A stretch of 64,000 nt of DNA from Burkholderiales bacterium (GCA_020848075.1 JADLAV010000072.1:44062-108061); one strand, 5' to 3'. Shown: positions 24,503 to 35,847, counted from the stretch's first letter. Program-made: numbers and translations. Notes: generated by a model not told the origin, from the letters alone.

Positions 24503-25792
24503 ATGAATGCACGAGACCTACTCGAACGCCGCGCCGTGATCGTCGCGGAGATGCGCGGCATCACCGAGAAACCGGCCGGCGCCGGCGGTGATCTGTCCGC
24601 GGAACAGTCAGCGAAGTTCGACTCGCTCAAGGGCGAGCTCGAGGGCATCGAGAAACGGATCGACCGTCAGCGGCTGATCGACGAGGCCGAGCGGCGCATG
24701 GCGGGCCAGCAGATCGCCGGGAGCGGCGACAGCCGTCTCGACGACGAGCTGCGCACGTTCTCACTGCGGCGCGCGATCTGCTCGATGGTCCCGGACCTTG
24801 CCGCGCAAGTCGACAGCGGCCGCGAGCGCGAGCTGAGCGCGGAACTTGCGCGGCGCGCGGGGCGCCCGTTTCAGGGCGTCGCGGTCCCCATGTCGGTCTT
24901 TCACCGGCCGATCGAGAAGCGCACGATCACGAGCGCGCAGGCCTCGCCAGACGCTGGCGGCAGCAACATCGTCGGCACCGATCACCGCGGCGACCTCTAC
25001 ATCGACGCGCTGCGCGCTCGCCTGGTCGTTCGCCGGCTCGGCGCCCGCGTGCTGAGCGGCCTGATGGGCAACGTCGACATCCCGAAGCTCTCGGCATCGG
25101 CAACGTCGGGATGGGTCGCGGAAGACAGCGCGTTGACATCGGTGGACCCGACGTTCGCGAAGGTGCAGCTCACGCCGAAGAACGCCGGGGCGCTCGCCGA
25201 GTTCTCGCGAAACGTGCTGCTCCAGTCGAGCCCCGACGTCGAGCAGCTCCTGCGCTCAGACTTCGCTGCGATCCTCGCGAACGCGCTCGACGTGGCCGCG
25301 ATCAACGGCAGCGGCGGCACCGACCCGACCGGCATCCTGAACACGTCGAGCGTGGACACCAGCACGGTCGCGGCACCGCTGACGTGGGCCAAGGTGCTCC
25401 AGCTCATCGAGCTGGTCGAGAACGCGAACGCCGAAGGTAACGGCTGGGTCACGACGCCCGGTGTGGTGCGGCTGCTGCGCAGCACGGCAAAGGTGACGAG
25501 CACCGACTCCGTGATGATCATGCAGGAGCGCGACTCGCTCGCCGGCTACCCGCTGCAGGCCACGCAGAACGTGCCGCGGACCTTGGGTTCGCCTGCGACC
25601 GATCACGCGCTGATCTTCGGGAACTGGGCCGACCTGCTCATCGGTTTCTGGAGCGAGCTGGACGTGCTCGTGAACCCCTACGAGACCACGGCGTACAGCA
25701 AGGGCAACGTCAAGATCCGGGCCATGATGACCTGCGACATCGCGGTGCGGCATGCCGAGTCCTTCGCGGCCTGCGTCGACGTCACCCCATGA
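24503..25792 (+). CDS. HK97-family major capsid protein
   Basis: A 429-residue capsid protein with the HK97 layout: an N-terminal coiled scaffold (delta) domain, residues about 1-75 (FDSLKGELEGIEKRIDRQRL), presumably removed by the protease, then the shell domain. Typical segments are SGWVAEDSALTSVDPTFAKV, FSRNVLLQSSPDVEQLLRSD, AINGSGGTDPTGILN and the C-terminal YETTAYSKGNVKIRAMMTCD. ATG 24503 has AGGAG upstream. Being placed before, not after, the protease and portal genes is unusual for HK97 phages. Confidence 0.93.
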   Translation: MNARDLLERRAVIVAEMRGITEKPAGAGGDLSAEQSAKFDSLKGELEGIEKRIDRQRLIDEAERRMAGQQIAGSGDSRLDDELRTFSLRRAICSMVPDLAAQVDSGRERELSAELARRAGRPFQGVAVPMSVFHRPIEKRTITSAQASPDAGGSNIVGTDHRGDLYIDALRARLVVRRLGARVLSGLMGNVDIPKLSASATSGWVAEDSALTSVDPTFAKVQLTPKNAGALAEFSRNVLLQSSPDVEQLLRSDFAAILANALDVAAINGSGGTDPTGILNTSSVDTSTVAAPLTWAKVLQLIELVENANAEGNGWVTTPGVVRLLRSTAKVTSTDSVMIMQERDSLAGYPLQATQNVPRTLGSPATDHALIFGNWADLLIGFWSELDVLVNPYETTAYSKGNVKIRAMMTCDIAVRHAESFAACVDVTP

Positions 25793-26307
25793 TGCAGCTC
25801 GAGCAGCGCGCGGTCCTCGAGCTCCGCGCCAAGGAACGCAAGCTCGAGGGCTACGTCGCCCGGTTCGGCGTCGAGACGCGCATCGGCAACTTCGTCGAGA
25901 AGATCGCGCCCGGCGCCTTCACCGCGAGCCTGCGGAGCGACCGCGACGTCCTGGCGCTTGTCGACCACGACCCGTCCAAGGTGCTGGCGCGAACCAGGAG
26001 CGGGACCCTCCAACTGCGGGAGGACGGCGACGGGCTCGCGTTCTCGTTCCCCGTGCCGGAGACCCAGCCGGGGCGCGACGTCCTCGCGCTCGCCGAGCGC
26101 GGCGACCTGGGCGGCATGTCGTTCGGCTTCCTCGTCCCGGAAGGCGGCGAGCGATGGGAGGGCAGTCAACGGACCTTGACCGCGGTCGAGCTGCACGAGG
26201 TGTCGGTCGTGTCTGCCTGGCCGGCGTATGACGGCACCAGCGTGCTCGCGCGTTCGCGGGCGCCGCGGCTCGCGCTCGCCCGGCTCTACCTGGAGACTTG
26301 CCGATGA
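25789..26307 (+). CDS. HK97-family prohead protease
   Basis: Maturation serine protease of 172 residues that trims the capsid scaffold domain. It starts with the family pattern KLEGYVARFGVETRIGNFVE, has the catalytic His in ALVDHDPSKVLARTRSG and the catalytic Ser in DLGGMSFGFLVPEG, and ends its domain with LTAVELHEVSVVSAWPAYDGT. Coupled to the capsid gene by an ATGA overlap and to the portal gene by another. Confidence 0.93.
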   Translation: MMQLEQRAVLELRAKERKLEGYVARFGVETRIGNFVEKIAPGAFTASLRSDRDVLALVDHDPSKVLARTRSGTLQLREDGDGLAFSFPVPETQPGRDVLALAERGDLGGMSFGFLVPEGGERWEGSQRTLTAVELHEVSVVSAWPAYDGTSVLARSRAPRLALARLYLETCR

Positions 26308-27494
26308 GCCTTATCCGCCGCATCGCCGACTACTTCGCGCCGACCCAAGCACCTGCGTTGGAGGAGCGGGCACGCGAAGTGTCCTGGGACGCCCTGCGCG
26401 GGGGCGTGGATCTTGGCACCACCGGCATCGTGAACCCGCGCATGGCCGAGAACCTCTCGACGGTCCTCGCCTGCGTGGGTGCCATCTCGAGCGGGATGGC
26501 GTCGCTCCCGGCCTACGTCTACCGGCAGCTCGAGCGGGGGCGCGAGATCGACGCGGCGCACCCGATCACCCGGCTCATCGCCATCGGGCCGAACCAGCAC
26601 CAGACCTGGGCCGACTTCGTCGAGTGGGTGATGGCGAGCGTGCTCCTGCGTGGCAACGCGCTCGCAGAGATCGTGACCGATGCCCGCGGCGCCGTCACGG
26701 AACTGCGGCCGATCCCGTGGGAACACGTCAGCGTCCAGCTCCTGCAGAGCGGGCGCCTCGTGTACGACGTCACCGAGATCGTCTCGCTCTACGGCGGAAC
26801 TGGCCGACCTCGCCGGCTACTTCAGGACGAGGTCTTCCACTTGCGCGACCGCTCGGACGATGGCCTCGTCGGGCGGTCCCGGCTGCAGCGCGCGGCCGCG
26901 GTGGTCCAGGCAGGCCTGGGCATGCAGGACTTCGCTGTCGCGCTCTACCGCAACGGCGTGAACCCGAGCGGCGCGCTCGAGATGGAAGCGAAGCTCAGCC
27001 CCGAACAGCGTGCGCTGTTGACCGAGAACTTCCGCAAGGCCTTTGCTGGCGGGGCCAATGCCGCAAGGGCGCTGGTGCTGGACCAAGGGATGACGTGGAA
27101 GCAGATCTCGATCAGCCCCGAGGACGCGGAGTTCCTGGCTTCCCGACGCTTCACCGTAGAGGAGCTCGCCCGCCTATTCGGCTGCCCGCCACCGATCGTC
27201 GGCGACCTGTCGCACGGCACGTTCAGCAACACGGAGACCGTCGGCCGCTGGTTCGCGACGCACACCCTCGCGCCGTGGATCCGCAAGGTCGAGGCCGAGT
27301 TCAGCCGCTCGGTCTTCAGCGCGGCGAGCCGCTCGACACATAGGCTCGAGATCGACATGAGCGGGTTCCTGCGCGGCGATCCGGCTCAGCGCTGGCAGGC
27401 CTGGAAGATCGCGGTCGAGGCGAACATCCTCGACGTCGACGAAGTGCGCGAGGAGGAGGGTTGGAACCCTCGCGGCGCACCTGCAGTCAGTTGA
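26304..27494 (+). CDS. HK97-family portal protein
   Basis: Dodecameric portal subunit, 396 residues, through which DNA enters the head. The family pattern is clear: VLACVGAISSGMASLPAYVY, a wing with HPITRLIAIGPNQHQTWADF, ELRPIPWEHVSV, the helical region ISPEDAEFLASRRFTVEELA, and the clip/crown end FGCPPPIVGDLSHGTFSN. The gene appears full length. It is the last plus-strand gene; no adaptor, connector or tail gene follows, only the convergent DUF4145 gene 36 bp away. Confidence 0.93.
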   Translation: MSLIRRIADYFAPTQAPALEERAREVSWDALRGGVDLGTTGIVNPRMAENLSTVLACVGAISSGMASLPAYVYRQLERGREIDAAHPITRLIAIGPNQHQTWADFVEWVMASVLLRGNALAEIVTDARGAVTELRPIPWEHVSVQLLQSGRLVYDVTEIVSLYGGTGRPRRLLQDEVFHLRDRSDDGLVGRSRLQRAAAVVQAGLGMQDFAVALYRNGVNPSGALEMEAKLSPEQRALLTENFRKAFAGGANAARALVLDQGMTWKQISISPEDAEFLASRRFTVEELARLFGCPPPIVGDLSHGTFSNTETVGRWFATHTLAPWIRKVEAEFSRSVFSAASRSTHRLEIDMSGFLRGDPAQRWQAWKIAVEANILDVDEVREEEGWNPRGAPAVS

Positions 27495-27530
27495 TCGCTT
27501 CTGCAGTCGTCCAGAAGCGGACCCGGCCAC

Positions 27531-28208
27531 CTAGGACTTGAGCGGTGGTTTGCCGGCCTCGGCCAACTTCTTATCGAGCGCCTCGCGTTTCTTTTTGCTG
27601 CGGGCCGGTTCGACATACAGGAAGTCAAAGAGGCTTTCGAGCACGTCCAGGTTCCACTCCGCCTCACCTGGTTCGACGGGAACAACCTCTCCCGAATGCT
27701 TGCTTTTGATTGGGTGCGCGGCGAAGTTACCGATCGCCCTTACTGCATCGAGGTTCTCGGCGATGTGTGTTGGCAGCCGATTCGATGCGAGAGCTTCCTC
27801 GATCGCGTCGTTCAGATCACGCTTGGCCGAAAGCTTGGCGTCCGCAAGGACATGCTGAAGGCAGCGTCGGCTAAGTCCTGCGGACGCCTTCGCGCTGTCA
27901 GCGAGAACAAGACATGCCTCGTCGTAGTCCTCCGAGATCTCCGTGTTCGTTACCTCTGGTGGAGCCTTCGGCCTAGAGACCCCCTTCGGGTAGACCATCC
28001 AGGTCCGAGGGCTGATGTACGGGCCTATGCGAGTCAAATGGAAGACCGCCTCGCGACAACGTGGGCATGCATAGTGCGTGATGAGCCACCTGTAGACGTC
28101 GCCCCTCGCATCCCGCCCAACATCACCCAGATCGATTTCGGTCGCGGTTGTATGGACAGAGGTAAGGCAGTGAGGGCACCGCGCGGCAATTTGACGCTCC
28201 TCACCCAT
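27531..28208 (-). CDS. DUF4145 protein with N-terminal zinc ribbon, probable cargo
   Basis: A 225-residue protein. The N-terminus has two CxxC knuckles (ARCPHCLTS and YACPRCREAVF), and the C-terminal half is a DUF4145 domain (LQHVLADAKLSAKRDLNDAI, then ENLDAVRAIGNFAAHPI). DUF4145 domains are often attached to restriction nucleases and other anti-phage proteins; the function here is unknown. It is the only minus-strand gene of the element, lies at its right edge, and its DNA is visibly less GC-rich than its neighbours, all typical of a cargo gene. The right arm-site pair lies in its promoter region. Confidence 0.82.
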   Translation of the reverse strand: MGEERQIAARCPHCLTSVHTTATEIDLGDVGRDARGDVYRWLITHYACPRCREAVFHLTRIGPYISPRTWMVYPKGVSRPKAPPEVTNTEISEDYDEACLVLADSAKASAGLSRRCLQHVLADAKLSAKRDLNDAIEEALASNRLPTHIAENLDAVRAIGNFAAHPIKSKHSGEVVPVEPGEAEWNLDVLESLFDFLYVEPARSKKKREALDKKLAEAGKPPLKS

Positions 28209-28215
28209 CGTCGGC

Positions 28216-28233
28216 GCACTTATATTGCACTTA
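28216..28233 (+). promoter_or_regulatory. Paired GCACTTA repeats, putative integrase arm sites (right)
   Basis: GCACTTA at 28216-28222 and 28227-28233, an 11-bp period, the same orientation and spacing as the pair at 18356-18373. They lie 48 bp inside the right att repeat and 7 bp upstream of the DUF4145 start codon. Confidence 0.6.
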
Positions 28234-28280
28234 TTGAGATAGGGTGGAGTTCCGAGCCAGCCGCTAACCTATTGATTTAT

Positions 28281-28357
<77 letters not shown>

Positions 28358-28392
28358 AGGAATCGCGCTTGGTCCGGACCGCCGTCGGGAGC

Positions 28393-29367
28393 CTAGTAAT
28401 TGCGGTCCACTGCGAAGGCGGCCAAGTCTAACAGAGCCTGCGTGTAATTTGAATCCGCAGCGCGCGCGATCGCCGCGCAGGCAACCTCGGCCTCCCGCCG
28501 CGCCTGCGCACGGGCGAACTCGAGCGCACCCGTATCGCGGATCGCCTCGAGCACGGCGCGGAAGTCCTCGCGCCCCCCCTGCTCGATCGCCCTGCGCACG
28601 AGCGCCGCCTGACCGGGCGAGCCGTTCCGCAGGACGTGGATGAGCGGCAGCGTCGGCTTGCCTTCGCTCAGGTCGTCGCCGAGGTTCTTGCCCGTCGCAT
28701 TGAGATCGCCCGAGTAGTCGAGCACGTCGTCGACGAGCTGGAATGCGGTGCCGAGATGCATCCCGTAGGCCGCGAACCCGGCCTCGAGCTCCGGCGACAC
28801 CCCGCCGAGAATTGCGCCGAGCCGCGCCGACGCCTCGAACAGCTTCGCCGTCTTGCGCCGGATCACCTCTAGATACTCGGCTTCGCCGACCTCCGGATCG
28901 TGGGCGTTCAGAAGCTGCAGCACTTCGCCTTCGGCGATGGTGTTGGTCGCCTCCGCGAGCACTTCCATCACGCGCATGTCGCCGACTCCGACCATCATCT
29001 GAAACGCGCGCGAGTACAGGAAGTCCCCGACCAGCACGCTCGCTGCGTTGCCGAACGATGCGTTGGCAGTCGGCCGGCCGCGCCGCAGGCTGGATTCGTC
29101 GACCACGTCGTCGTGCAGCAACGTGGCGGTATGGATGAACTCGACGACGGCGGCGAGCTCGTGCTGACTTGCGCCCCGATGGCCTGCGGCCCCGGCCGTG
29201 AGCAGCAAGAGCGCCGGGCGCAGCCGCTTGCCGCCGCTCGCGATGATGTACTCGGCAACCTGCCGGATCAGCGGCACGTCCGAGTCGAGCCGCCGCCGGA
29301 TCACCGCGTCGACGGCTGTCAGATCCGCCGCGAGCAGCCCGCGAACGTCATCCAGAGAGTCGGTCAT
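28393..29367 (-). CDS. ispB: Octaprenyl diphosphate synthase
   Basis: All-trans polyprenyl synthase of 324 residues making the ubiquinone side chain. First Asp-rich motif in ATLLHDDVVDESSLRRGR, second in FQLVDDVLDYSGD, plus GGKRLRPAL near the N-terminus for IPP binding. Length and the C-terminal YTQALLDLAAFAVDRNY fit IspB. ATG 29367 (MTDSLDDV) aligns best with known starts. It is divergent from rplU, the standard betaproteobacterial arrangement. Confidence 0.92.
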   Translation of the reverse strand: MTDSLDDVRGLLAADLTAVDAVIRRRLDSDVPLIRQVAEYIIASGGKRLRPALLLLTAGAAGHRGASQHELAAVVEFIHTATLLHDDVVDESSLRRGRPTANASFGNAASVLVGDFLYSRAFQMMVGVGDMRVMEVLAEATNTIAEGEVLQLLNAHDPEVGEAEYLEVIRRKTAKLFEASARLGAILGGVSPELEAGFAAYGMHLGTAFQLVDDVLDYSGDLNATGKNLGDDLSEGKPTLPLIHVLRNGSPGQAALVRRAIEQGGREDFRAVLEAIRDTGALEFARAQARREAEVACAAIARAADSNYTQALLDLAAFAVDRNY

Positions 29368-29586
29368 GGAACCACGGAGCATGCCGCACCGGGGCGACGC
29401 GGCGGGTCAATCGGAGGATCGGGTCGGCGAGCATCGGCCTGAGCGGCGAGGCGGGCGGGGATTCGGCGATCGATGGTGCGGGCGAAGCCAGGCTGGAATC
29501 GCGACCCGGACGCGGGGTCGGCCACCGATGCCGGTACGGGGGCCGGAACCGCTCCGGCGCGCGTGCGCGAGGATAGCACACCGGCT

Positions 29587-29616
29587 TTGACGCCCGCCCG
29601 GAACCCTCGCTATAAT
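29587..29616 (+). promoter_or_regulatory. Sigma-70 promoter of rplU-rpmA
   Basis: TTGACG at 29587-29592, an 18-bp spacer and a perfect TATAAT at 29611-29616, 70 bp before the rplU ATG. The rest of the gap from ispB (29368-29586) shows no gene. Confidence 0.75.
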
Positions 29617-29685
29617 GCCCGGTTTTCGCAGCGGAAAGACCATCGAGCGCATCCGCGCAGCAACTCATCATTCGGGACTTTTATC

Positions 29686-29997
29686 ATGTATGCGGTGATC
29701 CGAACCGGCGGCAAGCAGTACCGCGTCGCGGCCGGCGACAAGCTGAAGGTGGAGAAGCTCCCTGCCGCCGTCGGCGCCGAGGTCGTGCTCGACCAGGTGC
29801 TCGCGCTCGGCGAAGGCGACAACCTGAAGGTGGGCACCCCCCTCCTCGCCGGCGCGGCGGTGAAGGCGACGGTCGTCAGCCACGGCCTGGGCGAGAAGGT
29901 GACGATCTTCAAGCTGCGCCGCCGCAAGCACTACAAGAAGTCGCAGGGGCACCGCCAGCGTTACACCGAGATCCAGATCACCGGCGTCACCGGGTAG
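29686..29997 (+). CDS. rplU: 50S ribosomal protein L21
   Basis: A 103-residue ribosomal protein; starts [20 protein letters not shown] and ends with the L21 signature [16 protein letters not shown] followed by YTEIQITGV. Binds 23S rRNA together with L20. First gene of the L21-L27 operon. Confidence 0.98.
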   Translation: MYAVIRTGGKQYRVAAGDKLKVEKLPAAVGAEVVLDQVLALGEGDNLKVGTPLLAGAAVKATVVSHGLGEKVTIFKLRRRKHYKKSQGHRQRYTEIQITGVTG

Positions 29998-30030
29998 CGC
30001 GCACGGACGACACACGCATCGGGAGCAGTC

Positions 30031-30288
30031 ATGGCACACAAGAAGGCGGGCGGAAGCTCGCGCAACGGGCGCGATTCCCAGGCGAAGCGCCTCGGCGTCA
30101 AGCGCTACGGCGGCCAGCTGGTGAAAGCGGGCAACATCCTCGTGCGGCAGCGCGGGACGCGGATCCATCCCGGCGAGAACGTCGGGCTCGGCCGCGATCA
30201 CACGCTCTTCGCCAAGGTGGCCGGAACAGTCCAGTTCGGGGTCCGCGGACCCGACGGCAAGCAGATGGTGGACGTGGTCGCCGCCTGA
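30031..30288 (+). CDS. rpmA: 50S ribosomal protein L27
   Basis: An 85-residue protein beginning [20 protein letters not shown], the L27 signature whose N-terminus reaches the peptidyl-transferase centre. It follows rplU by 33 bp with GGGAGCAGTC before the ATG. A strong terminator lies 70 bp downstream. Confidence 0.98.
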   Translation: MAHKKAGGSSRNGRDSQAKRLGVKRYGGQLVKAGNILVRQRGTRIHPGENVGLGRDHTLFAKVAGTVQFGVRGPDGKQMVDVVAA

Positions 30289-30357
30289 TCGGGCGCGCCG
30301 CCGCCTCGACAGCGATTTCGCGGGACGCGGCGAAACCCGCCCCGCAGCCCGCCCGCC

Positions 30358-32583
<2,226 letters not shown>

Positions 32584-32613
32584 GCCGCCTGCCGCGTGGC
32601 GCGGCAGGTCGGG

Positions 32614-33201
32614 TCATCGCCCGAGAGGCGTGCTGCGGAAGCTCGTGTCCCCGGAGGCCCGGGGATGGCCGCCCCGCTTGAGAGCGGCAAGGCCTTCCGC
32701 CGCGTCGCGAATGCCGGTCCGGCCGGGACAGAAGAAATCGTCATAGAGCACGAAAATGTACTCGTCGTTCGCGGGCCCGCCGATCGACTTCCACTCCACG
32801 CCGCGCGGTTCCGTCCACGCCCCGTCGGCGCGGCCGTAGGCATAGATCCGGCGCTCACGCGTCGTGCAGCGGATGCCCTCGTAGGTGACGTTCGTCGCAC
32901 CGGCGTCGCTGCGCACGACCAACGTATATCGCACGACGCCGTCGCCACCGACCGTGAGGGACGCGCCATCCACGAAGTACTTGAAGCTTCCGCGCATCGG
33001 GCCGGCAGCGAACCGGATCAGGTTCTCCTCCTTCGGCGGCGGCGGAAGCACGGTGCGGTCCTCACGAAACGGCGCTTCGCTGAAGTCGATGCTGTCCGCC
33101 GCCGAGTCCCGCAGCCGATCCTGCGCGTGGACCGGCGCACTCAGCGCTGCCGCTGCCACCAGGGCGGCGAAGCAGGTGCGGGGCGCCCAGCGCGCGCTCA
33201 A
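32614..33201 (-). CDS. CNP1-like periplasmic protein
   Basis: A 195-residue exported protein: signal peptide RTCFAALVAAAALSAPVHAQ, then a domain like CNP1-type proteins of betaproteobacteria, with FKYFVDGASLTVGGDGVVRY and TCTTRERRIYAYGRADGAW-like segments. Function unknown. It seems to start at a TTG (33201) whose last bases form the stop of the DUF3501 gene (TTGA), making it the last gene of the rubrerythrin cluster. Confidence 0.7.
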   Translation of the reverse strand: MSARWAPRTCFAALVAAAALSAPVHAQDRLRDSAADSIDFSEAPFREDRTVLPPPPKEENLIRFAAGPMRGSFKYFVDGASLTVGGDGVVRYTLVVRSDAGATNVTYEGIRCTTRERRIYAYGRADGAWTEPRGVEWKSIGGPANDEYIFVLYDDFFCPGRTGIRDAAEGLAALKRGGHPRASGDTSFRSTPLGR

Positions 33202-33791
33202 GCGAGGTCGCCCGCCAGGGAGTTGCGGACGTTCGCAGGCAGCGCCGCGACCGTAGCCGTGTACGCGGCATGGTCCACGCCGGCCCCGAGCCTGGCCCCG
33301 GACTTGAGCGCCTTCGCCATCGCGTCGGTGAGCTCGAAGCGCAGGAAATGGACCGACGAGGTCTTCTCCTCGGTTTCGCGCTCGAGATCCTCGTCGGCAA
33401 CGGGATAGACGCGCTCGCAGCCCTCCACCTGCACCCAGACGCGGTCCTCGACGCCCTTCAGCTCGGCGAGCCGGCGGCGACGCTCTTCGACGTCGGGGTA
33501 CTCGATCATCAGCGTCGCCTTGAAATTACGCCCGTCCGGAACGAGCGGATTATAGGCGTCCAGCTCGTCCTGGATGCCCGAGTCCTCGAAGATGCGCTCG
33601 ATGCGCAGCATCTCCTGGACCTGGTAGCGCATGGTGAGCTCATCCTCGAAGATGAGCGTCACGTGCTCGCCCAGATGGACGGTGCGATCCCTCTTGTGCG
33701 CCATCACCTTGGCGCGGAACTCCTTGCGCTGTCTGGCATAGGCCTCCAGCGAAAGGAGGCTGCCTCTCTCGATCTTCGGCATGGTCAGCAT
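33198..33791 (-). CDS. DUF3501 family protein
   Basis: A 197-residue soluble protein with the DUF3501 patterns EAYARQRKEFRAKVMAHKR, VTLIFEDELTMRYQVQEMLR and NPLVPDGRNFKATLMIEYPD. The family regularly accompanies the rubrerythrin and Fe-S oxidoreductase encoded just upstream, which suggests a shared peroxide or redox function, but the activity is unknown. ATG 33791 has GGAGAG 5 nt upstream. Spacing to the upstream gene is 11 bp. Confidence 0.85.
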   Translation of the reverse strand: MLTMPKIERGSLLSLEAYARQRKEFRAKVMAHKRDRTVHLGEHVTLIFEDELTMRYQVQEMLRIERIFEDSGIQDELDAYNPLVPDGRNFKATLMIEYPDVEERRRRLAELKGVEDRVWVQVEGCERVYPVADEDLERETEEKTSSVHFLRFELTDAMAKALKSGARLGAGVDHAAYTATVAALPANVRNSLAGDLA

Positions 33792-33802
33792 CACTCTCTC
33801 CG

Positions 33803-35155
33803 TCACAATCCGTACGCAATCCGCAGCAGCGTCAGCGGATGCTCCTTGCGAGCGCGCTTTTCCCGCGGCTCCTCTGCCCCCTGCCCTTCGATGCCCTGCA
33901 TGATGTGGCGCGCCGCCATGGCGCAGTCGGAGCTCACGTAATCGGGCTCGTGCTCCGCCACCGCGCGGACCACCGGGCGCGCGATCTTCATCGAGTTCGC
34001 GAAGTACTCCGACTTCACGCCCCAGGTGCCGTCGTGCCCCGAGCAGCGCTCGACGGTCTTCACGTCGGTGCCGGGAATCAGCTGCAGGAACTCGCGCGTC
34101 TTCTGCCCGATGTTCTGCACCCTGGAATGGCACGGGATGTGGTACGCAACCTTGCCGAGGCCGGTCTTGAAGTCGGTCTTGAGCAGGCCGTCCTTGTTCC
34201 GCAGGACGAGATACTCGAAGGGCTCGAACATCGCGTCGGCAACCGCCTTGACCTCGGCATCCTCCGGAAAGAGGAGCGGCAGTTCGGCCCGGAACATCAA
34301 CGTGCAGGACGGCACCGCGGTGAGGATCGCGTAACCTTCGCACGCGAGCCTGGCAAGCGGCGGAATGTTCACGTTCTTCAGCCGCTCCACCGACTCGAGA
34401 TCGCCGAGCTCGAGCTTCGGCATCCCGCAGCAGGCCTCCTTCTCGACCATCACGTAGGGGATCGCGTTGTGATCGAGCACGCGCAACAGATCGTGGCCGA
34501 TCCCCGGCTCGTTGTAGTTGACGTAGCACGTGGAGAAGATCGCGACCTTGCCCGGCGTGCGCGATCCGTCGCGGACCTCGTGCTGCGTGCTCTTCGCCGC
34601 GGCCCTGCGGAACTTGGTGGAAGCGTAAGGCGGCAACTCGCGGTCGCGATGCACGCCGAGCACGCTGTCCATCGCGGCGCGCGCCGGACCGAATTTGTTG
34701 ACCGCGTTCACGGTCTGCGCAACGACCGGGATCGCGGCGAGCTTGCCGATCGCGTCGGTGCTCGAAAGCAGGCGGTCGCGGAACGGCGCGCCCTGCTTGC
34801 GGAACTTCACCGTCTTCGCCCGCAGCATCAGGTGCGGGAAGTCCACGTTCCACGGATGCGGCGGCACATACGGGCACTTGGTCATGTAGCAGAGGTCGCA
34901 GAGATAGCACTGGTCCACGACCTTCGCATAGTCCTTGCGCTCCACCCCGTCGAGCTCGCCGGTCTTGCCCTCGTCGATCAGGTCGAACAGCGTCGGAAAC
35001 GCGGTACACAGGCTGACGCAGCGCCGGCAGCCGTGACAGATGTCGAAGACGCGGTGCAGCTCGGCGAAGAGCTTCTCCTCGTCGTAGAACGCCGGCGTGC
35101 GCCACTCGATGGGATGGCGCGTCGGGGCCTCGAGACTTCCTTCGCGTACGGTCAT
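33803..35155 (-). CDS. Heterodisulfide reductase-like (Fe-S) oxidoreductase
   Basis: A 450-residue iron-sulfur protein. Two 4Fe-4S ferredoxin motifs (CHGCRRCVSLC and CYLCDLCYMTKC) precede two CCG-type domains (ACCGMPKLELG and HIPCHSRVQNIG, with ERCSGHDGTWG). This resembles GlpC and HdrB-type subunits that pass electrons between quinones, flavoproteins or thiols. It may deliver electrons to the neighbouring rubrerythrin; that link is an inference from clustering. No membrane segment is seen. The ATG has only a weak ribosome-binding site. Confidence 0.85.
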   Translation of the reverse strand: MTVREGSLEAPTRHPIEWRTPAFYDEEKLFAELHRVFDICHGCRRCVSLCTAFPTLFDLIDEGKTGELDGVERKDYAKVVDQCYLCDLCYMTKCPYVPPHPWNVDFPHLMLRAKTVKFRKQGAPFRDRLLSSTDAIGKLAAIPVVAQTVNAVNKFGPARAAMDSVLGVHRDRELPPYASTKFRRAAAKSTQHEVRDGSRTPGKVAIFSTCYVNYNEPGIGHDLLRVLDHNAIPYVMVEKEACCGMPKLELGDLESVERLKNVNIPPLARLACEGYAILTAVPSCTLMFRAELPLLFPEDAEVKAVADAMFEPFEYLVLRNKDGLLKTDFKTGLGKVAYHIPCHSRVQNIGQKTREFLQLIPGTDVKTVERCSGHDGTWGVKSEYFANSMKIARPVVRAVAEHEPDYVSSDCAMAARHIMQGIEGQGAEEPREKRARKEHPLTLLRIAYGL

Positions 35156-35319
35156 GGGAACGGCAGCCTAGGGATTTCGGGGCAGATCTCCGCGACGTCG
35201 CGCGTCAAACGAGCACGGGCGGAACGCTGGCGCCCGGCGCGGACGCGGACCGGAAGACCGCCGGGCAAAAATGCAGAGAGCGGCCAGCGCCGCTCCCTGC
35301 CCTCGCACGGCGGGAATGC

Positions 35320-35745
35320 TCAGTCAACGAGCGAGTCGAGCGCCTTCTGGAAGCGGTTGGCATGAGAGCGCTCCGCTTTCGCAAGCGTCTCGAACCAGTC
35401 GGCGATTTCCTCGAAACCCTCGCCGCGCGCCGTCTTCGCCATGCCCGGGTACATGTCGGTGTACTCGTGCGTTTCGCCCGCGACCGCCGACTTCAGGTTG
35501 GCGCGCGAGGGTCCGATCGGCAGGCCGGTGGCAGGATCGCCCACCGCCTCGAGGTACTCGAGGTGCCCGTGCGCGTGCCCGGTCTCGCCCTCCGCGGTCG
35601 ACCGGAAGAGCGCGGCGACGTCGTTCTGACCTTCCACGTCGGCCTTGTTGGCGAAGTAGAGATAGCGGCGGTTCGCCTGCGATTCCCCGGCGAATGCCTC
35701 CTTGAGACAGTTTTCGGTCTTCGAGCCTTTGAGCGATTTGGCCAT
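35320..35745 (-). CDS. Rubrerythrin, ferritin-like domain only
   Basis: Di-iron peroxidase-type protein of 141 residues. Iron ligands sit in helices EAFAGESQANRRYLYFA, STAEGETGHAHGHLEYL, SAVAGETHEYTDMYPGM and TLAKAERSHANRFQKAL. The C-terminal rubredoxin CxxC domain of classical rubrerythrin is missing, so an external electron donor is needed, perhaps the Fe-S protein encoded downstream. ATG 35745 has a perfect AGGAGG. Promoter-region palindrome at 35848-35868 suggests control by a Fur/PerR-type or Rrf2-type repressor. Confidence 0.9.
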   Translation of the reverse strand: MAKSLKGSKTENCLKEAFAGESQANRRYLYFANKADVEGQNDVAALFRSTAEGETGHAHGHLEYLEAVGDPATGLPIGPSRANLKSAVAGETHEYTDMYPGMAKTARGEGFEEIADWFETLAKAERSHANRFQKALDSLVD

Positions 35746-35847
35746 CTGAGCCTCCTTCCTTGGTTCACGTGTATCTTCCGCGTTCCCCCGACCAGCCATC
35801 TGACCTGGGTCAAGGAATCCGCCACTCTTCCCAGGTTCCCCTGGACC

